Assembly (NCBI RefSeq): GCF_005796205.1
Contig: NZ_VAHN01000003.1
Coordinates: 1 to 64,000 of the forward strand
Direction of reading: 5' to 3'
DNA: 64,000 nt
Source of the DNA: Pseudarthrobacter sp. NamE2
Lineage (GTDB): Bacteria; Actinomycetota; Actinomycetes; Actinomycetales; Micrococcaceae
Shown: positions 52,755 through 61,487 of the stretch, piece by piece
How the letters are laid out: each line of letters begins with the position of its first letter
Position numbering within the stretch: the stretch's first letter is position 1
Translations under genes and position numbers: made by a program
Notes under the pieces: model-generated
The model's input: the letters and a program-made list of their open reading frames with translations, nothing else
What the model was told of the DNA's origin: nothing
The model's database searches: none

Positions 52755-53942
52755 ATGGACCGACAGTTACGGGCAATCGTGGTCAAGTTCTTCACAACGG
52801 ACGGCAAGTTCAGCTTCATCAAGGTTGGCGCCCAGCTGCTGGTGCTGTGCGCGCTGGTAGTGGGGCTGGTTGCCTTCGTCGGCAATAACAAAACTGTCAC
52901 GCTCAACGTTGACGGGAAGGTAACGTCCGTGCAGACGTTCGGCGGAACTGTCGGCCAGGTGGTCAAGAGCGCCAACCTGGAGCTCAAGCCTTCGGACAAA
53001 GTATCACCCGCTTTGGACGCTTCTGTCCGGAACGGCACCGTCATCAACGTCAACCAGGCCAAAGAGGTCCAGGTCAGCCTGGACGGGGCCGAGAAGACAG
53101 TCAACACCACCGCCCGGGACGTTGCCGGCCTGGTGACCGAGCTTGGGGTTGCCAGCGCTTCCTCGTTGTCCGTGCCCCGCGACGCCCAGCTCGCCGTCAC
53201 AGGCTCGTTTGTGTCCATCTCCACCCCCAAAACCGTCAGCATTGTGGCCGACGGCAAGGTGAACACCGCCACCACCACTGCAGCCACCGTAGGCAAGGTC
53301 CTTGAGGATGCCGGGTTGACCCTGGGGGCCAATGACCGCACCTCCCAGCCAGCCAACGCCCACGTGGTGAACAACATGGTGATCAAGGTTTCGCGCGTTG
53401 ACAACGCCCAGACCGCGGTGACCACAGAGGTTGTCCCCTTCGAAACCGTGACCACCGAAAGCGCCGAGCTGTTGAAGGGCGAACGGGAAGTTACCCAGGA
53501 GGGTTCCGCCGGCAAGCTGGAAAAGACGTTCAAGCTCGTCCTGGTGGACGGCCGCGAAGCGTCCCGCACCCTCGTCTCCGAGACCGTCGCCGTGCAGCCG
53601 GTCGCGAAAAAGGTGACTGTGGGCACCAAACCGAAGCCTGTGGCCCAGGCCGCTGCCCCAGCCGGCAACAACACCGGTGCTGCTGCCCCTGCCATGATGA
53701 ACGAAGCCATGTGGGACAAGATCGCCCAGTGCGAGTCCGGCGGAAACTGGAGCATCAACACGGGTAACGGATACTACGGCGGACTTCAGTTCGACATCCG
53801 GACGTGGATCGGTGCCGGCGGCGGAGCCTATGCCCCGAACGCCAGCCTTGCCACCAAAGCCCAGCAGATCGACATCGCCAACAGGGTCTACGCGCAGCGC
53901 GGCCTGCAGCCCTGGGGCTGCGGCTGGGCAGCCAGCAGGTGA
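52755..53942 (+). CDS. rpfB: Resuscitation-promoting factor, RpfB type
   Basis: Secreted or anchored muralytic enzyme that wakes dormant cells. With this start it has 395 aa: a signal anchor at residues 24-43, three DUF348 repeats (TVTLNVDGKVTSVQTFGGTVGQV; VQVSLDGAEKTVNTTARDV; TVSIVADGKVNTATTTAATVGKV), a G5 domain (VTTEVVPFETVTTES...), a linker, and a C-terminal transglycosylase-like RPF domain with catalytic Glu in WDKIAQCESGGNWSINTGNGYYGGLQ. The start is uncertain: TTG 52668, GTG 52734, ATG 52755 and GTG 52779 share the frame and none has a strong ribosome site; 52668 would place the leader hairpin in coding sequence. Confidence 0.9.
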   Translation: MDRQLRAIVVKFFTTDGKFSFIKVGAQLLVLCALVVGLVAFVGNNKTVTLNVDGKVTSVQTFGGTVGQVVKSANLELKPSDKVSPALDASVRNGTVINVNQAKEVQVSLDGAEKTVNTTARDVAGLVTELGVASASSLSVPRDAQLAVTGSFVSISTPKTVSIVADGKVNTATTTAATVGKVLEDAGLTLGANDRTSQPANAHVVNNMVIKVSRVDNAQTAVTTEVVPFETVTTESAELLKGEREVTQEGSAGKLEKTFKLVLVDGREASRTLVSETVAVQPVAKKVTVGTKPKPVAQAAAPAGNNTGAAAPAMMNEAMWDKIAQCESGGNWSINTGNGYYGGLQFDIRTWIGAGGGAYAPNASLATKAQQIDIANRVYAQRGLQPWGCGWAASR

Positions 53943-53961
53943 CCAGCCCGCACTCGTGCAA

Positions 53962-53994
53962 GCGGCCGGGCCCGGATCATCCGGGCCCGGCCGC
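53962..53994. terminator. rpfB terminator
   Basis: Perfect 14-bp stem GCGGCCGGGCCCGG (53962-53975) with its complement at 53981-53994, loop ATCAT. Confidence 0.85.
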
Positions 53995-54001
53995 GGCTGT
54001 A

Positions 54002-54007
54002 TAGGAT
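54002..54007 (+). promoter_or_regulatory. -10 hexamer TAGGAT, leaderless rsmA-ispE
   Basis: TAGGAT ends 6 nt before GTG 54014 and directly follows the rpfB terminator. Confidence 0.55.
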
Positions 54008-54013
54008 ACCTAG

Positions 54014-54886
54014 GTGACTGAACCCATCCCCGCCGTGCCCGCACCGCTACTTGGTGCCTCCGACATCCGCCGGCTGGCAGAGGAGATCGGTGTCAGGCCC
54101 ACTAAAACGCTGGGCCAGAACTTCGTCATCGACGGCAACACCATCCGCAGGATCGTGGCTGCTGCTAGCGTGGGGCCGGAGGAGACGGTGCTGGAGGTCG
54201 GTCCCGGGCTCGGCTCCCTGACGCTGGGGCTGCTGGACGCTGCTGCCTCTGTGGTCGCCGTCGAAATCGATCCGGTGCTCGCCGCGAAACTTCCGCACAC
54301 AGTGCAGGAGTGGCGGCCCGCAGCCGTGGGCAATTTCCACCTGGTCCACGCCGACGCCATGAAGGTCACGGAACTTCCGGTCCAGCCCACCGCACTCGTG
54401 GCCAACCTGCCCTACAACGTGGCGGTCCCCGTGGTGCTGCACCTGCTGGAGCATTTTCCGGGCCTGCAGCACGGGCTCGTGATGGTCCAGGATGAGGTGG
54501 CGGACCGCCTTGCCGCCGGCCCCGGTTCCAAGACGTATGGTGTCCCGTCCGTCAAGGCGGCCTGGTACAGCCACATGCGCAAGGCCGGTGTGATCGGCAT
54601 GAACGTTTTTTGGCCCGCACCCAAAATCCACTCCGGGCTGGTGGCCTTCACCCGCCGCGAACCGCCGGCCACTGCGGCAACGAGGAAACAGGTTTTCGCC
54701 GTTGTCGATGCAGCTTTCGCGCAGCGGCGCAAGACCCTGCGCGCTGCCCTGGCCGGCTGGGCCGGGGGAGCGCAGGAGGCCGAACGCTGCCTGGTGGCGG
54801 CCGGCGTCGACCCCGCTGCCCGCGGCGAGGTCATCGACATCGCCGCGTTCGCGAGGATTGCCGAAGCCAGGGAGACCGGGGCGTGA
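54014..54886 (+). CDS. rsmA: 16S rRNA dimethyladenosine transferase (KsgA)
   Basis: Dimethylates A1518 and A1519 of 16S rRNA, a late 30S maturation step. 290 aa. [20 protein letters not shown], the SAM motif [22 protein letters not shown] and the catalytic [11 protein letters not shown] (NLPY) are all present. Its loss gives kasugamycin resistance in other bacteria. The stop overlaps the ispE GTG by 4 nt (GTGA). Confidence 0.96.
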   Translation: MTEPIPAVPAPLLGASDIRRLAEEIGVRPTKTLGQNFVIDGNTIRRIVAAASVGPEETVLEVGPGLGSLTLGLLDAAASVVAVEIDPVLAAKLPHTVQEWRPAAVGNFHLVHADAMKVTELPVQPTALVANLPYNVAVPVVLHLLEHFPGLQHGLVMVQDEVADRLAAGPGSKTYGVPSVKAAWYSHMRKAGVIGMNVFWPAPKIHSGLVAFTRREPPATAATRKQVFAVVDAAFAQRRKTLRAALAGWAGGAQEAERCLVAAGVDPAARGEVIDIAAFARIAEARETGA

Positions 54887-55845
54887 CGGCGCGGCCGGGC
54901 CGCTTCACCGCCCGGACCGTCCGGGTCAAGGCTCCGGGCAAGGTCAACGTGTCGCTCGACGTCGGGCCGCTGCGTCCCGACGGCTACCACTCCGTGGCCA
55001 GTGTCTACCTCGCGGTCTCCCTCTATGAGGAGGTGGCGGCAACCAGCACCGAAACACCCGGTATCACCATCAGCCTCAGCCCGGACAGCACGGTGGACCT
55101 GGACTCGGTGGACATCCCGCTCGACGGCAACAACCTGGCCCACAAGGCTGCGGCCATCATGGCGGACGTTTCGGAGCACTCAACGGGGGTGCACCTGGAA
55201 ATCACCAAGCGGGTCCCCGTGGCCGGCGGAATGGGCGGCGGATCGGCCGACGCGGCGGCCACTCTCCTTGCCTGCGACGCACTGTGGAACAGCGGCCTTT
55301 CCCGCGAAGAGCTGGCCCACCTCGCCGCTGAACTGGGCGCCGACGTCCCCTTCTCGCTGCTGGGCGGCACCGCCGTGGGCCTGGGCCTTGGCGACAAGCT
55401 GTCCCCGGCGCTGGTGAAGGCGCAGACGCACTGGGTGCTGGTCACGGCCGACTATGGGCTCTCCACCCCGGAGGTGTACCGGACGCTGGACCGGTTGAGG
55501 GAAGCCGAGGGAGTCGAAGCCGATGAGCCGACCGGCGTCGATCCGGAAATTCTGACGGCGCTCCGCAGCGGGGATGCCGAAGCGCTAAGCCGCGTCCTGG
55601 TCAACGACCTGCAGCGCGCAGCCATCAAACTGTCACCGTCACTCAGGGATACGCTGGGCATCGGTGAGGCGCACGGCGCCATAGCCGGCATCGTGTCCGG
55701 ATCCGGCCCCACGGTTGCCCTGCTTGCTGATGACTCCGTGGCGGCGGAAGGCCTGGCGGAGGAGCTGAGGCGCCGCGGGCTGTCCGCGCTCGCCGTCCAC
55801 GGTCCCGTTCCCGGCGCCCGCATCATGTCCGACACCCTGATCTAG
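54883..55845 (+). CDS. ispE: 4-Diphosphocytidyl-2-C-methyl-D-erythritol kinase
   Basis: GHMP kinase of the MEP isoprenoid pathway, phosphorylating CDP-ME at the 2-hydroxyl. 320 aa. Opening [29 protein letters not shown] loop [18 protein letters not shown] and the C-terminal GSGPTVALL are diagnostic. GTG 54883 overlaps the rsmA stop and has AGGGAGA upstream; the frame remains open back to 54610 but inside rsmA. It feeds prenyl diphosphates to the cis-prenyltransferase at 10.2 kb. Confidence 0.95.
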   Translation: MTARPGRFTARTVRVKAPGKVNVSLDVGPLRPDGYHSVASVYLAVSLYEEVAATSTETPGITISLSPDSTVDLDSVDIPLDGNNLAHKAAAIMADVSEHSTGVHLEITKRVPVAGGMGGGSADAAATLLACDALWNSGLSREELAHLAAELGADVPFSLLGGTAVGLGLGDKLSPALVKAQTHWVLVTADYGLSTPEVYRTLDRLREAEGVEADEPTGVDPEILTALRSGDAEALSRVLVNDLQRAAIKLSPSLRDTLGIGEAHGAIAGIVSGSGPTVALLADDSVAAEGLAEELRRRGLSALAVHGPVPGARIMSDTLI

Positions 55846-55881
55846 CACCTTTTCCACCCGAACAGCAGAAAGCAGTTCCCT

Positions 55882-57702
55882 TTGGCACACCTTCTTGGCG
55901 GCGAGAACCTCACGGTTTCCTACGCAACCCGCACCGTCCTGGACGGCGTCACCCTGGGTCTTGAGGAGGGGGACCGGATTGGCATGGTAGGCCGCAACGG
56001 CGACGGCAAGTCCACCCTGATGAGGTTGCTGGCTTTGCGGTTGACGCCGGATGCGGGCCGGGTCACCAAGCGCGGTGACGTCAACATCGGCTACCTGGAC
56101 CAGAGCGACGTGCTCGACGGCGACCTGACCGTGGGTGCCGCGATCGTGGGTGACCGGGCGGATTACGAGTGGGCACGCAACCCGCGCATCCGCGAGATCA
56201 TGGGCGGCCTGGTGTCCGACGTCGACTGGCACGCCAACGTCCACTCCCTCTCGGGCGGGCAAAAGCGGCGGGTTGCCCTCGCCAAGCTGCTGATCGAGGA
56301 CCACGACGTCATCATGCTGGACGAGCCCACCAACCATCTTGACGTCGAGGGCGTCGCCTGGCTGGCGCGGCACCTGAAAACCCGCTGGCGGGCCAACCAG
56401 GGCGCATTCCTGGTGGTAACCCACGACCGCTGGTTCCTCGATGAAGTCTGCACCAAGACCTGGGAAGTGCACGACGGGATCATCGACCCGTTCGAGGGCG
56501 GGTACGCCGCGTACGTCCTGGCCCGCGCCGAGCGGGACCGGATGGCCGCCGTCGTCGAGGGAAAGCGGCAGCAACTGGTCAAGAAGGAGCTCGCCTGGCT
56601 GCGCCGCGGCGCGCCGGCGCGGACGTCCAAGCCGAAGTTCCGCATCGAGGCAGCCAACGCCCTCATCACCGACGTGCCGGCACCACGGGACTCCATGGCA
56701 CTGAGCAAAATGGCCACGGCCCGCCTGGGCAAGGACGTGCTTGACCTTGAGCACGTCTCACTGAACTTCGAGGGCGACGACGGCCGAAGGCTTTTCGACA
56801 ACATCACCCTACGCCTCGCCCCGGGGGAGCGCCTGGGCATCGTGGGCGTCAACGGCGCCGGCAAGACGACACTCCTCAAGCTGCTGAACGGCGAGATCAC
56901 CCCCGACGCCGGCAGGCTGAAGCGCGGCAAGACGGTGGTCACTGCGGTGCTCACACAGGAAGTCAAGGAACTCGACGACGTCGCGGACCTGCGGGTGATC
57001 GAGGTTATCGAGCGGGAAAAGCGTTCCTTCAACGTGGGCGGCAGGGAGTTCACCGCCGGCCAGCTGGTGGAGCAGCTGGGGTTCACCAACCAGAAGCAGT
57101 GGACACCCGTTAAGGACCTCTCCGGCGGTGAGCGCCGACGGCTGCAGCTCCTCCGGCTGCTGGTGGGCGAACCGAACGTGCTGATGCTCGACGAACCCAC
57201 CAACGACCTCGACACCGACACCCTCGCCGCCGTGGAGGACGTGCTGGACGGCTGGCCGGGCACCCTTGTGGTGGTCAGCCACGACCGCTACCTCCTGGAA
57301 CGCGTCACGGACCACCAGATGGCCCTGCTTGGCGACGGCAAGCTCCGCGGCCTGCCCGGTGGCGTGGACCAGTACCTCGAACTCCGCGAAGCAGCCCTGG
57401 CCGGCTCCACCGTAGCCGGCGGCGGCAACCCCGCCGCCGCCAGCCCCGCCGTTGCTGCGGCGCCGGACGGCCCTTCGGAGGCGGAAAAGCGCGAAGCCCG
57501 CAAGGCCCTCAACAGGATCGAGCGCCAGCTCAGCAAGCTCGAGCAGCAGGAGAAGAAGATCCACGACCAGATGCTCAAAAGCACCGAGGCCGCGGATTAC
57601 GACACCCTCGCTGAACAGAACAAGCAGCTCAAGGAACTCGCGGACGAAAAGGAAGCCCTCGAACTGGAGTGGCTGGAGTCCTCGGAACTCCTGGGCGACT
57701 GA
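55882..57702 (+). CDS. ABC-F family ATPase (ribosome-associated)
   Basis: 606 aa with two ABC domains and no membrane segment. Domain 1: Walker A GRNGDGKSTLM, signature LSGGQKRRVALAKLL, Walker B VIMLDEPTNHLD. Domain 2: GVNGAGKTTLL, LSGGERRRLQLLRLL, VLMLDEPTNDLD. An inter-domain linker (about 215-260) and a C-terminal coiled coil rich in Lys/Glu (EAEKREARKALNRIERQLSKLEQQEKKI) follow, like Uup. Such proteins act on ribosomes in translation rescue or antibiotic resistance. The start is TTG 55882, fixed by homology at MAHLLGGENLTVSYATRTVL. Confidence 0.92.
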   Translation: MAHLLGGENLTVSYATRTVLDGVTLGLEEGDRIGMVGRNGDGKSTLMRLLALRLTPDAGRVTKRGDVNIGYLDQSDVLDGDLTVGAAIVGDRADYEWARNPRIREIMGGLVSDVDWHANVHSLSGGQKRRVALAKLLIEDHDVIMLDEPTNHLDVEGVAWLARHLKTRWRANQGAFLVVTHDRWFLDEVCTKTWEVHDGIIDPFEGGYAAYVLARAERDRMAAVVEGKRQQLVKKELAWLRRGAPARTSKPKFRIEAANALITDVPAPRDSMALSKMATARLGKDVLDLEHVSLNFEGDDGRRLFDNITLRLAPGERLGIVGVNGAGKTTLLKLLNGEITPDAGRLKRGKTVVTAVLTQEVKELDDVADLRVIEVIEREKRSFNVGGREFTAGQLVEQLGFTNQKQWTPVKDLSGGERRRLQLLRLLVGEPNVLMLDEPTNDLDTDTLAAVEDVLDGWPGTLVVVSHDRYLLERVTDHQMALLGDGKLRGLPGGVDQYLELREAALAGSTVAGGGNPAAASPAVAAAPDGPSEAEKREARKALNRIERQLSKLEQQEKKIHDQMLKSTEAADYDTLAEQNKQLKELADEKEALELEWLESSELLGD

Positions 57703-57811
57703 CAACGGCGACGTGCGCACGCGTGAGCGGGGCGGCCGTCCGGCAGCGTGCGTCAAAGCGACGAAGGAGCAGCACGCAGAGGACAGGTGCCCCACTCACG
57801 AACGTGACCAC

Positions 57812-58438
57812 TTACACCTCGGACTTGAGCTCCGGGTCCTTCTGCAGGCCGGTGAGGCCGTTCCAGGCGAGGTTGACCAGGTGCGCGGCTACGGTGTGCT
57901 TGTCGGGCTGGCGGCTGTCCTGCCACCATTGGCCGGTCATGGCCACCATGCCCACGAGCATCTGCGCGTACATGGCGCCGTCCTCGCCGCTGAAGCCGCG
58001 GCGGGAGAACTCGTCGGAGAGGATGTGCTCCACGCGGGCGGTGACGTGGGAGAGCAGGGTGGAGAAGGCACCTTCGGGCTGGGAGGGCGGTGCGTCGCGC
58101 ATCAGGATCCGGAAGCCTTCGGTGCGGTCCTCGATATAGGTCAGAAGGGCCAGGGCGGCGCGTTCCACCAGGACGCGGGGTTTGGCCTCCTCGGCGAGTG
58201 CCGCGGTGATGGAGTCGAGCAGGATGTGGAACTCGTAGTCCACCACCTCGGTGTACAGCCCTTCCTTGGAGCCGAAGTGCTCGTAGATAACGGGTTTGGA
58301 CACGCCCGCGCAGGCGGCGATTTCCTCGATGGTTGTGCCGTCGAGCCCGCGGACGGCAAAGAGGCCGCGCCCGACGTCGACCAGCTGGCTCCGGCGCTGG
58401 CGTCCGGTCATCCGCGTCCGCGGCGGGTTGTTGCTCAC
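57812..58438 (-). CDS. TetR/AcrR family transcriptional regulator
   Basis: 208 aa. The HTH is intact at about residues 34-56 (TTIEEIAACAGVSKPVIYEHFGSKEGLY), and the ligand domain resembles the SACE_7040-type subgroup (RAALALLTYIEDRTEGFRILMRDAPP). The upstream promoter is weak (CATGAT, 6 nt before GTG 58438). Target genes unknown; it might act on the ABC-F gene or itself. Start GTG 58438 chosen over an in-frame extension that reads antisense into the tRNA region. Confidence 0.9.
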   Translation of the reverse strand: MSNNPPRTRMTGRQRRSQLVDVGRGLFAVRGLDGTTIEEIAACAGVSKPVIYEHFGSKEGLYTEVVDYEFHILLDSITAALAEEAKPRVLVERAALALLTYIEDRTEGFRILMRDAPPSQPEGAFSTLLSHVTARVEHILSDEFSRRGFSGEDGAMYAQMLVGMVAMTGQWWQDSRQPDKHTVAAHLVNLAWNGLTGLQKDPELKSEV

Positions 58439-58481
58439 ATTCCCATCATGCCCTACAGGGCGGCGGCATTCCGGGCGGCTG

Positions 58482-58522
58482 CTTTGGGGCGCCGGGCGCC
58501 CGTGTCGCGCGGCGCCCCGAAG
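58482..58522. repeat. 12-bp inverted repeat between tetR and tRNA-Gln
   Basis: CTTTGGGGCGCC (58482-58493) pairs with GGCGCCCCGAAG (58511-58522; one G-U pair) around a 17-nt loop, in the divergent spacer of the regulator and the tRNA gene. It could be a factor-independent terminator for incoming transcription or an operator. Confidence 0.4.
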
Positions 58523-58570
58523 CCGTGGCAAAATAGGGACTTGTGCCCGGGCCTTGCGCCTCGGGCATGG

Positions 58571-58642
58571 TCCGCTCTGGTGTAACGGCAGCACCCCGGC
58601 CTTTGGAGCCGTGGAGTATAGGTTCGAATCCTATGGGCGGAA
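58571..58642 (+). tRNA. tRNA-Gln (anticodon TTG)
   Basis: Cloverleaf: acceptor TCCGCTC with GGGCGGA (one G-U pair), D arm GTG-loop-CAC, anticodon loop CTTTGGA giving anticodon TTG, T arm ATAGG-TTCGAAT-CCTAT, discriminator A. The anticodon stem CCGGC/GCCGT has four pairs and a C-U mismatch at its outer end. The 3' CCA is not encoded. Reads CAA glutamine codons (and CAG by wobble). Confidence 0.95.
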
Positions 58643-58744
58643 CTGCTGTGCGACATGTTCAGTAGGATGACACCCGGTACCGGGCCCGCAGGCCGGCCCG
58701 GACACCGCAAACGCCAGCGTAACCCAGGCAAGGAGAGCCAGTAC

Positions 58745-60226
58745 GTGATCCCCGAGAAGGCCGGCCCGGCCGCCGTAATCGTTCTGGCAGCAGGAGCCGG
58801 TACGCGGATGAAGTCACGTACCCCCAAGATCCTCCACGAAATCGGTGGCCGGTCCATGGTGGGGCACGCACTCCTGGCGGCCCGCAGCATCAACCCCCGG
58901 CAGCTCGCCATTGTGGTCCGCCATGAGCGGGACCTGGTGGCAGGCCACGTGGCTGAGCTCGACCCGTCTGCACTGATCGTGGACCAGGATGAGGTTCCCG
59001 GCACCGGCCGCGCCGTGGAAGTGGCGCTGCAGGCCCTGGACGCGGACCAGCCGCTGACCGGCACCGTGGTGGTGACCTACGGTGACGTGCCGCTCCTGTC
59101 CGCAGAGCTTCTGGCGGAACTCGTCGCCACGCATGAGAAGGAAGCGAATGCTGTCACCGTCCTGACCGCTGTCCTGGACGACGCCACCGGCTACGGCCGC
59201 ATCCTGCGGGGCGGGGACGGCACGGTCACCGGGATCCGGGAACACAAGGACGCAACCGACGCCGAACGGCTCATCGGCGAGGTCAATTCCGGCATCTACG
59301 CCTTCGACGCCGGTGTGCTGCGTGATGCCCTGGCCAAGGTCACCACGGACAACGCACAGGGGGAGAAGTACCTTACGGACGTGCTCGCCCTGGCAAGGGA
59401 GGCAGGCGGCCGGGTGGCCGCCGTCGTCACCGCCGACCGCTGGCAGGTGGAAGGCGCCAATGACCGCGTCCAGCTGGCCGCGCTCGGCGCAGAGCTCAAC
59501 CGCCGCATTGTAGAGGCGTGGATGCGTGCCGGCGTTACCGTGGTGGATCCCTCCACCACCTGGATCGATTCCTCCGTCACTCTCGACGAGGACGTCCGGC
59601 TCCTGCCCAACACGCAGCTGCACGGCGCCACCACCGTGGCGAGGGACGCCGTCGTCGGCCCCGACACCACGCTGACCGACGTCACCGTGGGGGAGGGCGC
59701 CAAGGTGGTCCGCACCCATGGCTCCGGCTCCGTGATCGGGGCGCGCGCCGCCGTCGGACCTTTCACCTACCTGCGCCCCGGTACGGTGCTGGGCGAGAAG
59801 GGCAAGATCGGCGCCTTCTATGAAACCAAGAACGTGACCATCGGCCGCGGCTCCAAGCTGTCCCACCTCGGCTACGCCGGGGACGCGGAAATCGGCGAGG
59901 ACACGAACATCGGCTGCGGAAACATCACAGCCAATTACGACGGCGAGAAGAAGCACCGCACGGTCATCGGCTCAGGCGTCCGCACAGGTTCCAACACGGT
60001 ATTTGTTGCCCCGGTCACCGTGGGGGACGGCGCCTACAGCGGCGCCGGAGCGGTGATCCGCAAGGACGTGCCCGCCGGCGCGCTGGCGCTCACCGTAGCG
60101 GCGCAGCGCAACACCGAAGGCTGGGTGCCCGCCAACAGGCCGGGAACCCGCTCCGCGGAACTGGCCCAGGCGGCCGCCCAGGACTCCTCAAGTACCCCGG
60201 CATCTACAGAAGAGGGCAAGCAATAA
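58745..60226 (+). CDS. glmU: Bifunctional N-acetylglucosamine-1-phosphate uridyltransferase / glucosamine-1-phosphate acetyltransferase
   Basis: Makes UDP-GlcNAc for peptidoglycan. 493 aa. N-terminal pyrophosphorylase with LAAGAGTRMKSRTPKILHEIGG and the YGDVPLL motif; C-terminal left-handed beta-helix of hexapeptide repeats (VGPDTTLTDVTVGEGAKV..., IGEDTNIGCGNITANYDG). Start GTG 58745 has AAGGAGA upstream. TAGGAT at 58663-58668 is the likely -10, giving a leader of about 70 nt just after the tRNA. Stop and prs start overlap by one base (TAATG). Confidence 0.96.
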   Translation: MIPEKAGPAAVIVLAAGAGTRMKSRTPKILHEIGGRSMVGHALLAARSINPRQLAIVVRHERDLVAGHVAELDPSALIVDQDEVPGTGRAVEVALQALDADQPLTGTVVVTYGDVPLLSAELLAELVATHEKEANAVTVLTAVLDDATGYGRILRGGDGTVTGIREHKDATDAERLIGEVNSGIYAFDAGVLRDALAKVTTDNAQGEKYLTDVLALAREAGGRVAAVVTADRWQVEGANDRVQLAALGAELNRRIVEAWMRAGVTVVDPSTTWIDSSVTLDEDVRLLPNTQLHGATTVARDAVVGPDTTLTDVTVGEGAKVVRTHGSGSVIGARAAVGPFTYLRPGTVLGEKGKIGAFYETKNVTIGRGSKLSHLGYAGDAEIGEDTNIGCGNITANYDGEKKHRTVIGSGVRTGSNTVFVAPVTVGDGAYSGAGAVIRKDVPAGALALTVAAQRNTEGWVPANRPGTRSAELAQAAAQDSSSTPASTEEGKQ

Positions 60227-61206
60227 TGAGCGAAATTACGGCGCGCGGCGAGAAGAGGCTGGTGCTTGCCACCGGGCGGGCCCACCCGGAGCTGGCCCGG
60301 GAAATCGCAAAGGAACTCGGCACGGACCTCCTTCCGGTGGACGCCTATGACTTCGCCAACGGTGAAATCTACGTGCGTGCCGGCGAGAGCGTGCGCGGCA
60401 CTGACGCCTTCGTCATCCAGGCGCACCCGGCCCCGCTGAACAACCACCTCATGGAACAGCTGATCATGATCGATTCGCTGAAGCGGGCCTCTGCCAAGCG
60501 GATCACTGTCGTGTCGCCGTTCTACCCCTACTCGCGCCAGGACAAGAAGGGCCGCGGCCGCGAGCCGATCTCCGCCCGGCTCGTGGCGGACATGTACAAG
60601 ACCGCCGGTGCCGACCGCATCATGAGCGTGGACCTGCACACCGCTCAGATCCAGGGCTTCTTCGACGGTCCGGTCGACCACCTGATGGCAATTCCGCTGC
60701 TCGCCGACTACCTGCGCACCCGGGTGGACGCCAACAACATCACCGTGGTCTCACCTGACACCGGCCGCGTCCGGGTGGCCGAACAGTGGGCCGAGCGGCT
60801 GGGCGGCGCTCCGCTGGCATTCGTGCACAAGAGCCGCGACCTCACTGTCCCCAACCAGGCCGTGTCCAAGACCGTGGTGGGGCAGATCGAGGGCCGCACC
60901 TGCGTGCTGATCGACGACATGATCGACACCGGCGGAACCATTTCCGGGGCCGTGAAGGTGCTGAAGAACGCCGGCGCCAAGGACGTCATCATTGCCGCCA
61001 CGCATGCCGTGTTCTCGGAGCCTGCGGCTGAGCGGCTCGCCGAGTCCGGTGCCCGCGAAGTGGTGGTCACCAACACGCTTCCGCTCAGCTCTTCGCAGCG
61101 GTTCCCGCAGCTGACCGTGCTGTCCATCGCGCCGCTGATCGCGCGCGCCATCCGCGAGGTGTTCGACGACGGTTCCGTCACCAGCCTGTTCGACGGCAAG
61201 GCGTAG
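60226..61206 (+). CDS. prs: Ribose-phosphate pyrophosphokinase
   Basis: Makes PRPP from ribose 5-phosphate and ATP for purine, pyrimidine, His, Trp and NAD synthesis. 326 aa. Flexible loop, PYSRQDKKGRGREPISARLVADM, the divalent-metal/PRPP motif VLIDDMIDTGGTISGA and ELSSSQRF-like end (TLPLSSSQRF) are intact. Coupled to glmU. Confidence 0.97.
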   Translation: MSEITARGEKRLVLATGRAHPELAREIAKELGTDLLPVDAYDFANGEIYVRAGESVRGTDAFVIQAHPAPLNNHLMEQLIMIDSLKRASAKRITVVSPFYPYSRQDKKGRGREPISARLVADMYKTAGADRIMSVDLHTAQIQGFFDGPVDHLMAIPLLADYLRTRVDANNITVVSPDTGRVRVAEQWAERLGGAPLAFVHKSRDLTVPNQAVSKTVVGQIEGRTCVLIDDMIDTGGTISGAVKVLKNAGAKDVIIAATHAVFSEPAAERLAESGAREVVVTNTLPLSSSQRFPQLTVLSIAPLIARAIREVFDDGSVTSLFDGKA

Positions 61207-61264
61207 CCCTCCCGTTGTTGAGCCTGTGGGAACCTGGTTTCGACAGGCTCAACCACCGGGAGGG
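61207..61264. repeat. REP-like palindromic element after prs
   Basis: CCCTCCCG (61207-61214) and TTGAGCCTGT (61218-61227) pair with ACAGGCTCAA (61243-61252) and CGGGAGGG (61257-61264), so two stems are separated by a small internal loop. The core GGTTTCGACAGGCTCAACCA is a sequence family I recall as dispersed between genes of many Micrococcales genomes. It starts directly after the prs stop and may also terminate transcription. Confidence 0.6.
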
Positions 61265-61296
61265 GCATCGTTTTCAGGAAACCGGTCCGGCGCTGG

Positions 61297-61302
61297 TAGA
61301 CT
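61297..61302 (+). promoter_or_regulatory. -10 hexamer TAGACT of rplY
   Basis: Predicts transcription from about 61309 and a leader of roughly 180 nt before the rplY ATG. Confidence 0.45.
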
Positions 61303-61337
61303 GTTCCCCGATACCTTGGCGAGGGAGAGCAATTGGC

Positions 61338-61430
61338 ATGCCGGTTGCAGGTCTCCGTTATCGACTGGGTCTGATTTGCCCTTCCGGGGGCGCCTTCTTG
61401 AAGAGCTGCCAGCGGGCGGCCCGGCGTTGA
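61338..61430 (+). CDS. Candidate 30-residue leader peptide upstream of rplY
   Basis: ATG 61338 to TGA 61428-61430; product starts MPVAGLRYRLGLIC and ends CQRAARR. GAGGGAGAG at 61321-61329 is upstream with about 10-nt spacing to the GGGAG core. The stop codon falls inside the leader hairpin (61410-61458), whose left arm is therefore translated. No homology is evident. It could be a leader ORF that couples translation to folding of the hairpin, or chance. Confidence 0.35.
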   Translation: MPVAGLRYRLGLICPSGGAFLKSCQRAARR

Positions 61431-61458
61431 AGGTCATACCAGACCTCCGCCCTTGCTG
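61410..61458 (+). other. Leader hairpin upstream of rplY
   Basis: CAGC-GGGCGG (61410-61419) pairs with CCGCCC-tt-GCTG (61447-61458), and an inner AGGTC-ataccа-type loop pairs AGGTC (61431-61435) with GACCT (61442-61446). It sits about 20 nt before the rplY ribosome site AAGGAGA. Confidence 0.45.
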
Positions 61459-61487
61459 AACACCCCTTAATCTTCAAGGAGATTTCC

